DNA from: an uncultured Rickettsiales bacterium
Lineage (GTDB): Bacteria > Pseudomonadota > Alphaproteobacteria > Rickettsiales > Rickettsiaceae
Reading direction: 5' to 3'
NCBI GenBank assembly: GCA_903952265.1
Contig: CAJBEU010000002.1
Span: forward strand, 186,001-250,000
Length of the DNA stretch: 64,000 nt
This document shows positions 53,439 through 64,000 of the stretch, piece after piece. Position 1 is the first letter of the stretch. Each line of letters begins with the position of its first letter. A program made the position numbers and the translations under genes. The notes beneath the pieces were generated by a model. It saw only the letters and a list, made by a program, of their open reading frames with translations, did no database searches and was not told where the DNA came from.

Positions 53439-54608
53439 CTATTTAGCTTCTGGATTGCTTGTTGCAACTTTTATAGGCATTACTACAAAAGATGTATTTA
53501 CGTCATTTTTTGGTTTGATCAAAATTGGGGACAGAGAAGCACCAAAAAAGATTTCTATGTCTGTTTTGCCTACAGCTCTTAATACCTCAAGTAGATATCT
53601 AGGATTAAAACCAGTAATTAATTCCTCTCCTAAATAACTAAGACTGGGTTGATCTTTGTTTGAAAATTTTACCGTCTCATTTGCAGAAGTATAAGAATTA
53701 CCATAGGCACTAACGTGCATTTGCTCAATATTTATTTTAATTTGTATAGTTCTGAGTTTTTCTATTGCACCAGTAGTGATAGTTGAAACTCTGCTGATAA
53801 CTTCTCCAAAATATTCAGAGTCTATTGTTAAAACGTTGATATTTTTACTCGGAATTAAGCTTTTGTACTCTGGAAATTTACCATCTATAAGCTTTGATAC
53901 CATCATGGTGTTTTCATTGCTTATTTTTATTAATCTATCGTTCAAAGCAATTTGCAGATTTTCTGAAATGCTACTTTTGGAAAGCTTTATAAATTCTTCT
54001 GTAGTTTTTCTGGGTAAGATGATCTCAAAGTTTTTACATTTTTCTTTGACTGGACAAGAAGAGAAAGATAATCGATGACAATCGGTTGATGCTGCACGCA
54101 GCATAGATTGAGACTCAAGTGATACGTGAAGACATACTCCGTTTAAGTTGTATCTTGTTTCTTCGTGAGAGACAGAGAACACTGTCTTTTCTAAGATCTT
54201 TGCTAAATCTTTTGTTACAATGCTTAATTCAACCGCGGGAGCAAAATTTTCTATACTTGGAAATTGGCCACTAGATAAAGTTGGAAGAGTAAATTCACAA
54301 TTATTGCCTTTAATCTGTAGTTGTTCGTTTTGTTCTAAATATTTTATTGTGATTTCTTCGTCACTAATCTTGCGTACGATATCGTTTAACATTCTAGCCG
54401 AAGCGGTAGTTGATCCTTGAGTTTTGAGATGAACATTATGATCTTTGGAAGCGTAAGTACTTGCGTCTGAAGCTGAAATAGTAAATTTTCCAGATTTAGC
54501 AACAAGCAAAACATTGCTCAAAATTGGTTTGACATTAGTCTTTTCTACTATAGCAAGCATGCTTCCTAAGGTTATAGATAGACTTTTGGTATCAATTCTT
54601 ATTTCCAT
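53439..54608 (-). CDS. dnaN: DNA polymerase III beta subunit (sliding clamp)
   Basis: DnaN rings DNA and tethers the replicase. The 389 residues have the family start MEIRIDTKSLSITLGSMLAIVEK and the three clamp domains. Typical sequences are ISASDASTYASKDH, LNGVCLHVS with TDCHRLSFS, and near the end ITGFNPRYLLEVLRAVG with a final segment ending FVVMPIKV. It is behind dnaA (80 bp apart) in the same direction, the conserved dnaA-dnaN order. Convergence with the tRNA pair leaves 146 bp. Confidence 0.95.
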   Translation of the reverse strand: MEIRIDTKSLSITLGSMLAIVEKTNVKPILSNVLLVAKSGKFTISASDASTYASKDHNVHLKTQGSTTASARMLNDIVRKISDEEITIKYLEQNEQLQIKGNNCEFTLPTLSSGQFPSIENFAPAVELSIVTKDLAKILEKTVFSVSHEETRYNLNGVCLHVSLESQSMLRAASTDCHRLSFSSCPVKEKCKNFEIILPRKTTEEFIKLSKSSISENLQIALNDRLIKISNENTMMVSKLIDGKFPEYKSLIPSKNINVLTIDSEYFGEVISRVSTITTGAIEKLRTIQIKINIEQMHVSAYGNSYTSANETVKFSNKDQPSLSYLGEELITGFNPRYLLEVLRAVGKTDIEIFFGASLSPILIKPKNDVNTSFVVMPIKVATSNPEAK

Positions 54609-54688
54609 AATTGGTATTTTTTAATTTTAAGTGAAACTTATAAACCCATTTTGATCTTTACCTTGATATGTGCCTACAAAAGCCATGA

Positions 54689-56071
54689 TTAGTTTTGCAG
54701 ATTTCTTGCTAAAAGCTCCACTTCTTTAGCAAATTCTTGGTCAGAAGAGCACATTGCTTCAATTTTTTTAATTGCATGAATTATTGTAGTATGATCCTTA
54801 TTGCCGAATTTTCTTCCTATTTCAGAAAGACTCTTGGGCGTAAGTAACTTAGATAGATACATTGCAATTTGTCTTGGCCTTGCGACTTTTCGCTCTCTGC
54901 AAGTTGATGCCATGTCAGTGGTTTTGATTCTGTAATGATGAGCAATCTTTTTCTGTATGTCCTCTATTAAAATTGCTTTGTCGGCGGATTTTAACAAATC
55001 TTGCAAAATATTTTTAGTCTGACTGAGGCTTACTGGCTGTTTGGTTAAAGTGGAATGAGCGATTACTTTGTTCAAAGCTCCTTCTAACTCTCTTACATTT
55101 GAGGTTACTTTGCTCGCTAAAAATTCTATTACGTCTTTTGGAATACTCACCTTGAGCTGCTCTATTTTAGATTCTAGTATGCCAAGTCTGAGCTCATATG
55201 TAGTGCTGTGTACGTCTGCGACTAATCCCCACCCAAGTCGGGATTTAATTCTATCCTCAACATTGTCAAGATCGGAAGGAGAGCGATCACAAGAGATAAC
55301 CATCTGTCGATGATTATCTATCAAAGTGTTAAATGTGTGAAAAAATTCTTCTTGAGTGCTGTCTTTTCCGCAAATAAACTGTATGTCATCAATCATTAAA
55401 ACGTCAACAGAGCGAAATTGCTCCTTAAAGGACAGTAAGTTTTTGTTACGCAAAGCTCTAACAAATTGGTACATGAATTTTTCAGCTGAAATGTAGATGA
55501 ACTTTCTCTTGGCGTTGTGAGAAAGCATGTGCCAGGCAATTGAATGCATAAGATGGGTTTTTCCTAATCCAACTCCGCCGTATAGAAAAAGAGGGTTGGA
55601 TTCTGGCATTGCTTTGCTGCCTTCTGCGATTGCTCTTGCTGCTGAATATGCAAGCTCATTTGGAGATCCCACTACAAAGTTATCAAATGTAAAACGCCTA
55701 TCTAAATTGGTATTAAAAGCCGATTCGGCTGCTGAAGTTTCTTCTGGGTTAGTTACAAAATTGACGTAGGAATCACTTTCTTCCTTGTTTTGTAGATTTT
55801 CCGAGATTTTAATATCCAAAAGGATGTCGGTGTACCCGTAATGGTGCCAAAGTCCAAGTATTAGGTCGTGATAATTGTTGGTTATCCAATCTTTTATGAA
55901 ACCATTTGGTACTCCCAAAATAACTCTATCATCTTGCCTGCCTAGCAGAAACATCTTGCTAAACCAACTACTAAAAAGCTTTGTTCCATACTGAGTGAGC
56001 AAATCCTTTTTGATGTCAGACCAAGTTTTGTAGTATGGCTCTATAGCCCTTTCGTCTTGCTGTTGGTGCAT
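54689..56071 (-). CDS. dnaA: Chromosomal replication initiator DnaA
   Basis: DnaA melts the origin in its ATP form. The 460 residues have domain I ([13 protein letters not shown]), a linker of about 100 residues, the AAA+ domain III with [17 protein letters not shown] (Walker A 165-172), [11 protein letters not shown] (Walker B), and the DNA-binding domain IV with [20 protein letters not shown] and [17 protein letters not shown]. These are all hallmarks. It is followed by dnaN. The 124 bp before it are AT-rich and contain no DnaA-box cluster, so the origin is probably elsewhere. Confidence 0.96.
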   Translation of the reverse strand: MHQQQDERAIEPYYKTWSDIKKDLLTQYGTKLFSSWFSKMFLLGRQDDRVILGVPNGFIKDWITNNYHDLILGLWHHYGYTDILLDIKISENLQNKEESDSYVNFVTNPEETSAAESAFNTNLDRRFTFDNFVVGSPNELAYSAARAIAEGSKAMPESNPLFLYGGVGLGKTHLMHSIAWHMLSHNAKRKFIYISAEKFMYQFVRALRNKNLLSFKEQFRSVDVLMIDDIQFICGKDSTQEEFFHTFNTLIDNHRQMVISCDRSPSDLDNVEDRIKSRLGWGLVADVHSTTYELRLGILESKIEQLKVSIPKDVIEFLASKVTSNVRELEGALNKVIAHSTLTKQPVSLSQTKNILQDLLKSADKAILIEDIQKKIAHHYRIKTTDMASTCRERKVARPRQIAMYLSKLLTPKSLSEIGRKFGNKDHTTIIHAIKKIEAMCSSDQEFAKEVELLARNLQN

Positions 56072-56195
56072 GGTTATTTTTCTAGTGCTCCTCTATATTT
56101 CTCCTTATAGTTACGATTATAGTGAACTTTATTAAAAATTCGACAGACAATGGTAAATTTATGTTTTTATAGGCGCATTAATTATTTATGGTTTG

Positions 56196-58298
56196 TTAAT
56201 TTAAAATTTCTCTTTTTCCTGAAGGGTTTGGAGCAGAAACTACTCCTTCTGTTTCCATCTTCTCTATTAGAGACGCCGCTTTATTGTACCCTATGTTAAG
56301 CCTGCGTTGTATGTAACTAATTGAAGCTTTATTATCTCTTGTGACTATTTCTACAGCCTTTTTATAAAGATCAGATGCATTTGCTTTTTTATCCCCATTA
56401 ATCAAAGTTTCGAGATTGTCCTCATCTTCAGAATCTGCAATTGTTGTAACTTCTGTTACGTATTCTGGACTTGCTTGAGTTTTAAGATGTGCAACTATTT
56501 CCTCTATTTCTTTATCTCCCACAAATGGTCCATGAGCACGTACTATTTTTGCACCTGAACCCATATAGAGCATATCTCCAGAGCCAAGAAGCTGCTCTGC
56601 TCCAACATCTCCTAATATAGTTCTAGAATCAATTTTTGACGTGACTTTGAAACTTATTCTGCTAGGAAAATTTGCCTTGATTACTCCTGTAATCACATCA
56701 ACAGAAGGTCGCTGAGTTGCCATGATTAAGTGAATACCTGAGGCTCTTGCCATTTGGGCTAATCTTTGTATGGAGGTCTCTATTTCTCTTCCGGCGACCA
56801 ACATTAAGTCTGCCATTTCATCCACGATGACCACTAAAAAAGGTAATTTTGTGGGATGAGCAGTAATCGTCTCATATTTAGGCAAACCTGAATTTGGATC
56901 AAATCCAGTTTGGACTTTTTTTTCTAAAGAGGAGCCGGATTTTTTGGCCTCTTCGCACTTCATATTATAGCTTGTAATGCCCCTTACTCCTAGAGCTGAC
57001 ATTAATTTGTACCTTTTTTCCATTTCTTTGACAGTCCACTTCAAAGCTGCAACTGCTTTATTTGGCTCTACTACAACTGGAGTGAGCAGATGAGGAATAT
57101 CGGCATAAACAGAGAGTTCTAGCATTTTAGGATCGATCATTATCAGTTTGCAGTGCTCAGGAGAATATCTGTATAGTAGGGACAAAATTAGGGTGTTGAT
57201 CGATACAGATTTTCCTGATCCTGTTGTGCCCGCAATTAATAAGTGCGGCATTTTTGCTAAATCTACTATACAGGGTTCTCCATCTAAAGCCTTACCTAAA
57301 ATGATTGGAAGCGCGAAATCATTATTTCTGTAATCTTCTGATTCAATTAGTTCTCTAAGACCAAAAAAGGCACGTTCATGGTTTGGAATTTCAATTCCGA
57401 TGACTTTGCGCCCAGGGATGCTTGCTATTCTAGCTGATTCTGCACCAAGTGATCTTGCAATGTCGTCTGCAAGCCCTATAACTCTTGAAGCTTTTATTCC
57501 TGCAGCAGGTTCGAATTCATGTAGAGTTACAACTGGTCCCTGCTTGATGTTTAGTATTTGACCTTTTACTCCAAAATCTTCTAAAACTTTTAATAATTGG
57601 TCTGCGTCTTTGCGAAGCTGATCTTGAGATAGAGGTTTTATCTTATTTTTATGGTGAGATAGTAGGTCGGTAGAAGGCATTTTAAATTCTTCAGATTTAT
57701 CCTTACTTGGCACAGAGCCAAGTTTCTTGCCTGTCTTGTCCAGATTTTGTTTTGAAAATCTTTTCTTTCTTTGAAAGATTTTGAATCTTGAAATATTGAA
57801 AAAGTTTAGAAAGCTAGTCTTTCTAAAATTAAAAGATAAAAATAGACCCAATAAAAACAATGTGGATAGAATTGAATATTTTACTAGACCTTTAATTTGA
57901 GGAAAAAGATAAGACCCAACTACTCCTCCAGACATAGCTCCTGTGAGTTTTTTTATGCCTTCTAAAAAAATGCAAGATGTCACAAGGAGGACCAGCAGAG
58001 AGCAATATCTAATGCGTTTTCCAAACAAAGAGAAATTTTTGACTAACGCGCAACAGCACCAAAAAATCGGCACTATTGCAAGTAGGTAAGATGCATGACC
58101 AAAAAATTGTACTAATATGTCAGAATAAAGAGCTCCAACTTTTCCTAGTATGTTTGTTACTGGTTTTTCATTGAATACGTTAAAGCTTCTGTCGTCACAA
58201 TTATATGAAATCAGAGAAAGCAAAGTAGCTATTCCAAAGACTCCGCAAACAACAATACGTATCTTTTGTCTAAAAAAATCCGAAAATCTAAGTCGCAT
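56196..58298 (-). CDS. ftsK: DNA translocase FtsK/SpoIIIE family
   Basis: FtsK pumps chromosome dimers and termini through the closing septum. The 700 residues have four N-terminal membrane segments (about 15-155), a linker much shorter than in E. coli, and the alpha/beta motor with Walker A GTTGSGKS (357-364), Walker B LVVIVDEMADL and RMARASGIHL-type motif (QMARASGIHLIMATQRPSVDVITGVIK). The gamma domain (RLNIGYNKAASLIEKMETEGVVS) reads KOPS polarity sequences. It lies upstream of dnaA in the same orientation and downstream of radA by 28 bp. Confidence 0.95.
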   Translation of the reverse strand: MRLRFSDFFRQKIRIVVCGVFGIATLLSLISYNCDDRSFNVFNEKPVTNILGKVGALYSDILVQFFGHASYLLAIVPIFWCCCALVKNFSLFGKRIRYCSLLVLLVTSCIFLEGIKKLTGAMSGGVVGSYLFPQIKGLVKYSILSTLFLLGLFLSFNFRKTSFLNFFNISRFKIFQRKKRFSKQNLDKTGKKLGSVPSKDKSEEFKMPSTDLLSHHKNKIKPLSQDQLRKDADQLLKVLEDFGVKGQILNIKQGPVVTLHEFEPAAGIKASRVIGLADDIARSLGAESARIASIPGRKVIGIEIPNHERAFFGLRELIESEDYRNNDFALPIILGKALDGEPCIVDLAKMPHLLIAGTTGSGKSVSINTLILSLLYRYSPEHCKLIMIDPKMLELSVYADIPHLLTPVVVEPNKAVAALKWTVKEMEKRYKLMSALGVRGITSYNMKCEEAKKSGSSLEKKVQTGFDPNSGLPKYETITAHPTKLPFLVVIVDEMADLMLVAGREIETSIQRLAQMARASGIHLIMATQRPSVDVITGVIKANFPSRISFKVTSKIDSRTILGDVGAEQLLGSGDMLYMGSGAKIVRAHGPFVGDKEIEEIVAHLKTQASPEYVTEVTTIADSEDEDNLETLINGDKKANASDLYKKAVEIVTRDNKASISYIQRRLNIGYNKAASLIEKMETEGVVSAPNPSGKREILN

Positions 58299-58326
58299 AT
58301 AAAAAATTGTTTTATTAAACTGCTTG

Positions 58327-59673
58327 TTACTGAAAAATGTCTCTTAATTGCTGAACATTTGATAGAGATATAAGGTTAAGGTCTGTATCCCTTTGTTCCT
58401 TAGGGATATTACAAATAAGTGTTTTAAATCCTACTTTTTTTGCCTCGTTGATTCTTTTTGCATGTTGTACACTTTTTTTTATTTCTCCTGAGAGGCTGAT
58501 TTCTCCAAAAAAGACACTGCTGTGGGGAGTGGCCTTATTAGTGCTAGCCGAGATTACAGCAGCAGCTACTGCAAGATCAGCAGCAGGTTCGCTAATTTTA
58601 AGGCCTCCAACTATGTTTAAATATACGTCATAGGAATACAAATTCAAACCACAGCGAACAGCAAGGACTGCCAGAATCATTGCAAGTCTGTTTTGATCCC
58701 AACCGATTACATTACGTTTTGCTGAATTGATAGGGGATGGCGCTACAAGTGCTTGTATTTCAGCAAGAATTGCTCTTGAACCTTCAATTCCTACAAATAT
58801 GCTAGTTCCAGTTTTTGATTCAGAAGTGTTTGTGAGAAAAACCTGAGAAGGATTTTTCACTTCTTCTAAGCCGTTTTGAGTCATTTCAAATACTCCTACT
58901 TCATTGACTGGACCAAAACGATTTTTTAAAGCTCTTAAAATTCTGTAATGATAATTGTGATCTCCCTCAAATTGAAGAACAGTATCTACCATATGCTCTA
59001 GCACTTTTGGTCCTGCAATTTGTCCGTCTTTAGTTATGTGTCCTATTAAAAACAGACTTATATTTTTACGTTTTGCATAATAAATCAACTTCTGAGCAGA
59101 GGTGCGAATTTGAGCCATTGTACCAGGAGCAGAGCTTGTTTCTTTGCAGTGCAAAGTCTGTATAGAATCTATTACGACAACGTCTAATTTTGGTATCGAT
59201 TCAATTGTGGCAATTATGTCTTCTAAATCTCCAGCTGCAAGGATTTTTGCGTAATCATTTACTGGCTTTTCTTTTAATCTTGAGGCTCTTAACTTGATTT
59301 GATTTACCGATTCTTCTCCAGAAACATAAAGCGAAGTAATTCCATCTTTTGCTAAATTTGTTACAAGTTGTAGCATCAGAGTAGATTTACCTATTCCTGG
59401 ATCTCCTCCAAGAAGTATGGTTGCACCGCATACTAGAGCTCCGCCTAGTACGTGATTAATTTCTTTGATCGAAGTGTAGATAGTTTTGTCTATACCTTGC
59501 TGTAAATCCTTACCGAAAAATGTAGAGATTTGCAAAGCCTCTCCTTTAGTACTTGTGGCCTCTTTTTGCTCTGATATACTCCCCCATGTGGAGCATTGAG
59601 TGCATTGCCCTGACCATTTATTGAAAAAAGCTTTGCAAAAGCCACACTGATACGGTTTTTTGTCTTTTTTCAT
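58327..59673 (-). CDS. radA: DNA repair protein RadA (RecA-like helicase)
   Basis: RadA helps RecA branch migration in recombination repair. From the ATG at 59673 the 448-residue protein has the zinc finger (C10, C13, C24, C27), Walker A GGDPGIGKST (about 89-98), the family KNRFG motif in ALKNRFGPVNEVGVFEM, and a C-terminal Lon-protease-like domain with GLKISEPAADLAVAAA and FFGEISLSGEIK. A TTG at 59694 would add seven residues. It is divergent from yciB and followed by ftsK on the same strand. Confidence 0.94.
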   Translation of the reverse strand: MKKDKKPYQCGFCKAFFNKWSGQCTQCSTWGSISEQKEATSTKGEALQISTFFGKDLQQGIDKTIYTSIKEINHVLGGALVCGATILLGGDPGIGKSTLMLQLVTNLAKDGITSLYVSGEESVNQIKLRASRLKEKPVNDYAKILAAGDLEDIIATIESIPKLDVVVIDSIQTLHCKETSSAPGTMAQIRTSAQKLIYYAKRKNISLFLIGHITKDGQIAGPKVLEHMVDTVLQFEGDHNYHYRILRALKNRFGPVNEVGVFEMTQNGLEEVKNPSQVFLTNTSESKTGTSIFVGIEGSRAILAEIQALVAPSPINSAKRNVIGWDQNRLAMILAVLAVRCGLNLYSYDVYLNIVGGLKISEPAADLAVAAAVISASTNKATPHSSVFFGEISLSGEIKKSVQHAKRINEAKKVGFKTLICNIPKEQRDTDLNLISLSNVQQLRDIFQ

Positions 59674-59761
59674 GAATACGAAGGCCTGAAACAATGAACT
59701 AAAGCTTTGGATTAAAGGGAATCAACGGTACAACCACAAAAATCTTAAACGAGACATCAAA

Positions 59762-60325
59762 ATGAGCAAGTTAGTGTTTAACATCAAATTTCTTCTAGAG
59801 GCGGGCCCAATTATTGTCTTTTTTGCGACATATAAGCTTTCTCAGTCAAACATCTTGCTTGCAACGGTTTGGATCATGGTGGCTAGTGTTATATGTTTAG
59901 CACTAAGATATCTGATTGTAGGAAATATTTCTCCTTCTCTTTTATTTTCTAGCGCAATATTGGTTGTTGCCGGTAGTATCACTTTGATTACCGGGAACAC
60001 TTCTTACATAAAAATGAAGCCAACCATAGTCTTTGGTACATTTGGATTGTTAACTTATATTGGAACATTATTTAAAAAGTTTTTTATCAAAGATATTGTT
60101 GAAAGTGGAGTAAGACTCAGATATAGACATTGGAGAACTCTTTCTTTTAGAGTCGCCGCATATTTTATACTTCTTGCATTGATTAACGAAGTTACTTGGC
60201 GATTGTTTAGTGAAAAAACCTGGGTTAATTTCAAAATCTTTGGAATAGGTGCCCTATCTACGGTTTTCGTGCTTATTCAAGCACGTTTTATAGAGAAAAA
60301 TAAAATTACCGGGGAAAGGCGCTGA
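59762..60325 (+). CDS. yciB: Inner membrane septation protein A (YciB/IspZ)
   Basis: This 187-residue membrane protein has five to six hydrophobic segments. Family features are the opening NIKFLLEAGPIIVFFATYKLS and the central KMKPTIVFGTFGLLTYIGTLFKK, followed by RHWRTLSFRVAAYFILLALINEVTWRLFS with the conserved N-E and W residues. YciB acts in septation and envelope integrity. Its neighbours radA and ftsK across the divergent promoter fit a role in division. A hydrolase gene follows 22 bp downstream. Confidence 0.9.
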   Translation: MSKLVFNIKFLLEAGPIIVFFATYKLSQSNILLATVWIMVASVICLALRYLIVGNISPSLLFSSAILVVAGSITLITGNTSYIKMKPTIVFGTFGLLTYIGTLFKKFFIKDIVESGVRLRYRHWRTLSFRVAAYFILLALINEVTWRLFSEKTWVNFKIFGIGALSTVFVLIQARFIEKNKITGERR

Positions 60326-60347
60326 TTCTCTCCAAATTTTATCCGAA

Positions 60348-61238
60348 ATGTCCTCAATGAGAACCTTGGAAATACCTTTGTATTTCAACTGGCTAAAACT
60401 TTGTTGGATTCCCAAGCACACAATTTCCTACCGAATTTTAGGAGAAGGTAATTGTGAAACCGTTGTTTGTGCTCACTCTTCCACTACCAATTCTTGTGAA
60501 TTTGATTATCTGGCGAACGTGCTTGCATCTAGATATTGTGTTATTCTTTTTGATTTTGCTGGCAGAGGAGAAAGTTCTTGGCTACCATTAAAAAAGCATT
60601 ATCATTACTACGTTTACATAAAAGACAGCATTTTTTTGCTCAAAAAATTATCTCGTAAGAGTGTTCATTGGATTGGAACATCTATGGGTGGAATCGTGGG
60701 TATGATAATTGCTGCGTTGTTTCCAAAAAGAATTTTAAGTCTTGTTTTGAACGATATTGGAGCGGAAATACCAAAAAAGTTTCTTGGTAAGATGAAGCAT
60801 TATATAGATATGAATGTTAAATTCACTAGTTTGCAGCAAGTAGTGGACTATGGAAAAATTGCATACAGTAGGCTCGGAATTTGCAATGAGGAAGATTGGC
60901 TATACTTTGTAAAAAATATAGTGAGAAAGGATCAAGATACAGGTTTATATAGTCTTAAATACGATCCTTTGATCACGAATGATATAAAAAATTCCAGAAA
61001 ATCTGACAAAATATCACTGTGGTTTTGGTGGAATAGAGTTAAATGCCCTGTTTTATTGATTTCTGGTAGTCAGTCAGAAGTATTGTTGCCTGAGACTATT
61101 GAAAAAATGAGACTCTGCAAAAATAGATTTGAGGAGTATAAAATCTTTGGCACGGGTCATTTTCCGATTTTATTTGCAAAAGATCATATCAATAGGGTTT
61201 TACAATGGATGAATTCTCAAAAAAGCAAAAAAACTTAA
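60348..61238 (+). CDS. Alpha/beta hydrolase of unknown substrate
   Basis: The 296-residue product has the alpha/beta hydrolase core. There is an oxyanion-type strand VVCAHSSTTN, the DFAGRGESS turn, the nucleophile elbow GTSMGG (Ser), a later SLVLNDIGAEIP, and a catalytic His in GTGHFPILF. The substrate is unknown; the fold covers esterases, lipases, epoxide hydrolases and others. The annotation usually transferred would be simply 'alpha/beta hydrolase'. An in-frame ATG three codons in is an alternative start. Its last 34 bases overlap trxB in another frame, so the two genes are likely translationally linked. Confidence 0.8.
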   Translation: MSSMRTLEIPLYFNWLKLCWIPKHTISYRILGEGNCETVVCAHSSTTNSCEFDYLANVLASRYCVILFDFAGRGESSWLPLKKHYHYYVYIKDSIFLLKKLSRKSVHWIGTSMGGIVGMIIAALFPKRILSLVLNDIGAEIPKKFLGKMKHYIDMNVKFTSLQQVVDYGKIAYSRLGICNEEDWLYFVKNIVRKDQDTGLYSLKYDPLITNDIKNSRKSDKISLWFWWNRVKCPVLLISGSQSEVLLPETIEKMRLCKNRFEEYKIFGTGHFPILFAKDHINRVLQWMNSQKSKKT

Positions 61239-62191
61239 TTAAAGACTCCACGCAAACAAAGGTTTTGATAATAGGATCTGGCCCCGCTGGATGCACTGCC
61301 GCTCTTTATGCCGCAAGGGCTGGTCTTGAGCCAATTATGGTACAAGGAAGGCAACCAGGGGGGCAACTTACCATTACCAATGATGTAGAGAACTATCCTG
61401 GTTTTGCTGATTCTGTTACTGGTCCTGAGCTCATGGATCAAATGACGAAGCAGGCTCAAAAATTTGGCGTAAGAACCATACAAAAGGATGTTGTCAGTAT
61501 TGACCTTAATAGTCGTCCTTTTAGAGCGCAGGACGATTCCCAGGGGTTGTATTTGTCTTCTAGCGTAATCATTGCAACTGGTGCAAGTGCTAAATGGCTG
61601 GGAATTGAGTCTGAGAAAAAATTTATGGGTTTTGGAGTTTCTTCTTGTGCAACATGTGATGGCTTTTTTTATAAAAATCAAAATGTCATCGTTGTGGGCG
61701 GAGGCAATACTGCAGCAGAGGAAGCTATATACTTAAGTTCCATTGCTAAGAAAGTTACTCTAATTCACAGAAGAGACAAATTGCGAGCCGAACAAATTTT
61801 ACAAAAAAGAATCTTTGCGACTCCAAATATTGAGATATTGTGGAATTCAAATTTAGTTGAGGTATTAGGCAAGGAAAATGGATCTGATAAAAATGTGACA
61901 GGAGCCTGGATACTTAATCATGATATTTTGGAAACGAGACAATTAGATGCTCAAGGAATTTTCATTGCAATTGGCCATTCTCCCAATACGAGTCTTTTTA
62001 CTAATTCGCTTCATTGCGATGAAGAAGGTTACATAATTACTGAACCTGGTTCTACAAAAACCAGCGTTGCTGGAGTTTTTGCAGCTGGAGACGTTCAAGA
62101 CAAGATTTTTCGTCAGGCGATAACTGCTGCAGGTACTGGATGTATGGCCGCACTCGAAGCTCAAAAGTTTTTGTCAACAGAGCATTGTTAA
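61205..62191 (+). CDS. trxB: Thioredoxin reductase (NADPH)
   Basis: TrxB reduces thioredoxin with NADPH. The 328 residues have the FAD-binding VLIIGSGPAGCTAALYAARAGL, the redox pair in SCATCDGFFYKN (CATC), the NADPH-binding VVGGGNTAAEEAIYL with HRRDKLRAEQILQ, and a GVFAAGDVQDKIFRQAITAAG flavin site. The N-terminus has about 20 extra residues before the first beta strand, overlapping the previous gene by 34 bp. A shorter start would remove the overlap, but no better initiation site is visible. Confidence 0.94.
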   Translation: MDEFSKKQKNLIKDSTQTKVLIIGSGPAGCTAALYAARAGLEPIMVQGRQPGGQLTITNDVENYPGFADSVTGPELMDQMTKQAQKFGVRTIQKDVVSIDLNSRPFRAQDDSQGLYLSSSVIIATGASAKWLGIESEKKFMGFGVSSCATCDGFFYKNQNVIVVGGGNTAAEEAIYLSSIAKKVTLIHRRDKLRAEQILQKRIFATPNIEILWNSNLVEVLGKENGSDKNVTGAWILNHDILETRQLDAQGIFIAIGHSPNTSLFTNSLHCDEEGYIITEPGSTKTSVAGVFAAGDVQDKIFRQAITAAGTGCMAALEAQKFLSTEHC

Positions 62192-62230
62192 AATACTTGG
62201 TAGTAATTGATAAAACGAGTAAATAACAGC

Positions 62231-62259
62231 TTGACTTAGATGCTTATTATCGAGATAAT
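62231..62259 (+). promoter_or_regulatory. Promoter of the 16S rRNA gene
   Basis: TTGACT (62231-62236) and GATAAT (62254-62259) are spaced by 17 bases and lie about 100 bp before the 16S gene, where an rRNA promoter is expected. It is the closest match to the sigma70 consensus that I found. A second TTGACA at 62296 falls inside the leader stem. Confidence 0.6.
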
Positions 62260-62297
62260 CCCTCATGTTCTTTCTTGAACAGCTGTTTTTATAAGTT

Positions 62298-62316
62298 GAC
62301 AATTGAAGGTAGTGGC
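62298..62316 (+). repeat. 5' arm of the 16S pre-rRNA processing stem
   Basis: GACAATTGAAGGTAGTGGC is the reverse complement of the sequence at 63890-63908 apart from one T-T mismatch and one G-U pair. In the precursor these arms would pair as an RNase III stem enclosing the 16S rRNA. Within the leader, CGTGAGA (62318-62324) and TCTCACG (62336-62342) form a second, local hairpin. Confidence 0.75.
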
Positions 62317-62362
62317 GCGTGAGATTAATAATGATTCTCACGTCAATTTGATTTAATGTTTA

Positions 62363-63878
<1,516 letters not shown>

Positions 63879-63889
63879 AGTGAAAAATT

Positions 63890-63908
63890 GCCACTGCCTT
63901 CATTTGTC
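63890..63908 (+). repeat. 3' arm of the 16S pre-rRNA processing stem
   Basis: GCCACTGCCTTCATTTGTC pairs with the leader at 62298-62316 (17 Watson-Crick pairs, one G-U, one T-T). It starts 11 bases after the mature 3' end of 16S. The remaining bases to 64000 are AT-rich and hold no recognisable gene. Confidence 0.75.
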
Positions 63909-64000
63909 TTCTTATAAAAATAATTTAGCTCTACTTTAAAATTTCCTCAAATCTTATCTCAACTTAGCTCTTATACTTGCCATGATTTAGATAACGCAAC

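Noticed and set aside
56072-56195. Possible origin of replication next to dnaA
   Set aside because: AT-rich, but no cluster of DnaA boxes was found; Rickettsiales origins often lie elsewhere.

Overview
The window is a 64 kb piece of a low-GC (roughly one-third G+C), gene-dense bacterial chromosome. The protein sequences and the rRNA layout suggest an alphaproteobacterium of the order Rickettsiales. The 16S rRNA gene stands alone, with no tRNA-Ile/tRNA-Ala behind it in the part that is visible, as in Rickettsiales with split rRNA operons. DksA lacks most zinc cysteines, as in alphaproteobacteria. Propionyl-CoA carboxylase, a ProP-like MFS carrier and several short, decaying intergenic stretches also fit. 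Flagellar genes (fliR, motAB, fliF-fliG-fliH-fliN) argue against Rickettsia, Anaplasma and Ehrlichia proper and towards a flagellated lineage such as Midichloriaceae. That family-level placement is an inference; a 16S tree would settle it.

Layout. 1-11 kb: end of sspB (cut by the window edge), an acyl-CoA desaturase, lysC, ffh-tsaB, and a minus-strand pccB-pccA-lepA block. 11-20 kb: tRNA-Arg(ACG), dksA, a phage-like orphan, fliR, a PAP2 phosphatase, an MFS carrier, xseB, tadA, motA-motB, mreB, sppA, rpmG-rpsP. 20.4-21.3 kb: the least gene-dense stretch, with decayed direct repeats and small ORFs. 21-30 kb: yidD, rpsD, a TolC-family protein, yajC-secD, a small orphan gene flanked by palindromes, tsaD, an A-type Fe-S protein, argS, tRNA-Pro and tRNA-Val. 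30.8-42 kb: pal, the complete pyruvate dehydrogenase set pdhA-pdhB-pdhC-lpd, tolQ-tolR-tolA, lgt, trmD-rplS, ppa and an orphan. 42-53 kb: parB without parA, fliF-fliG-fliH-fliN, rpmI-rplT, znuC-znuB, xthA, def-fmt, secF, tRNA-Ser and tRNA-Arg. 53-64 kb: a minus-strand replication/division block (dnaA, dnaN, ftsK, radA), then yciB, a hydrolase, trxB and the 16S rRNA gene.

How the parts work together. Most of the window is housekeeping: translation (ribosomal proteins, t6A synthesis, TrmD, TadA, Def/Fmt), secretion (Ffh, YajC/SecD/SecF, YidD, Lgt, SppA), envelope (TolQRA, Pal, MreB, TolC family), replication and segregation, and pyruvate and propionate oxidation feeding the TCA cycle. Operons that are usually intact are broken up (rpsP away from trmD-rplS, secD from secF, parB from parA, flagellar genes in three places), as expected of a rearranged symbiont genome.

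The most unusual signals are not a new gene cluster. (1) The 3' end of the 16S rRNA has lost the standard CCUCC anti-Shine-Dalgarno core, and most start codons here lack a Shine-Dalgarno sequence. (2) Ffh has a degenerate G3 motif, DTFGS instead of DTAGR. (3) Long inverted repeats bracket the 16S gene and look like its processing stem. (4) A decayed repeat-peptide locus lies at 20.4-20.9 kb. I found no CRISPR array, insertion sequence, prophage or defence island.
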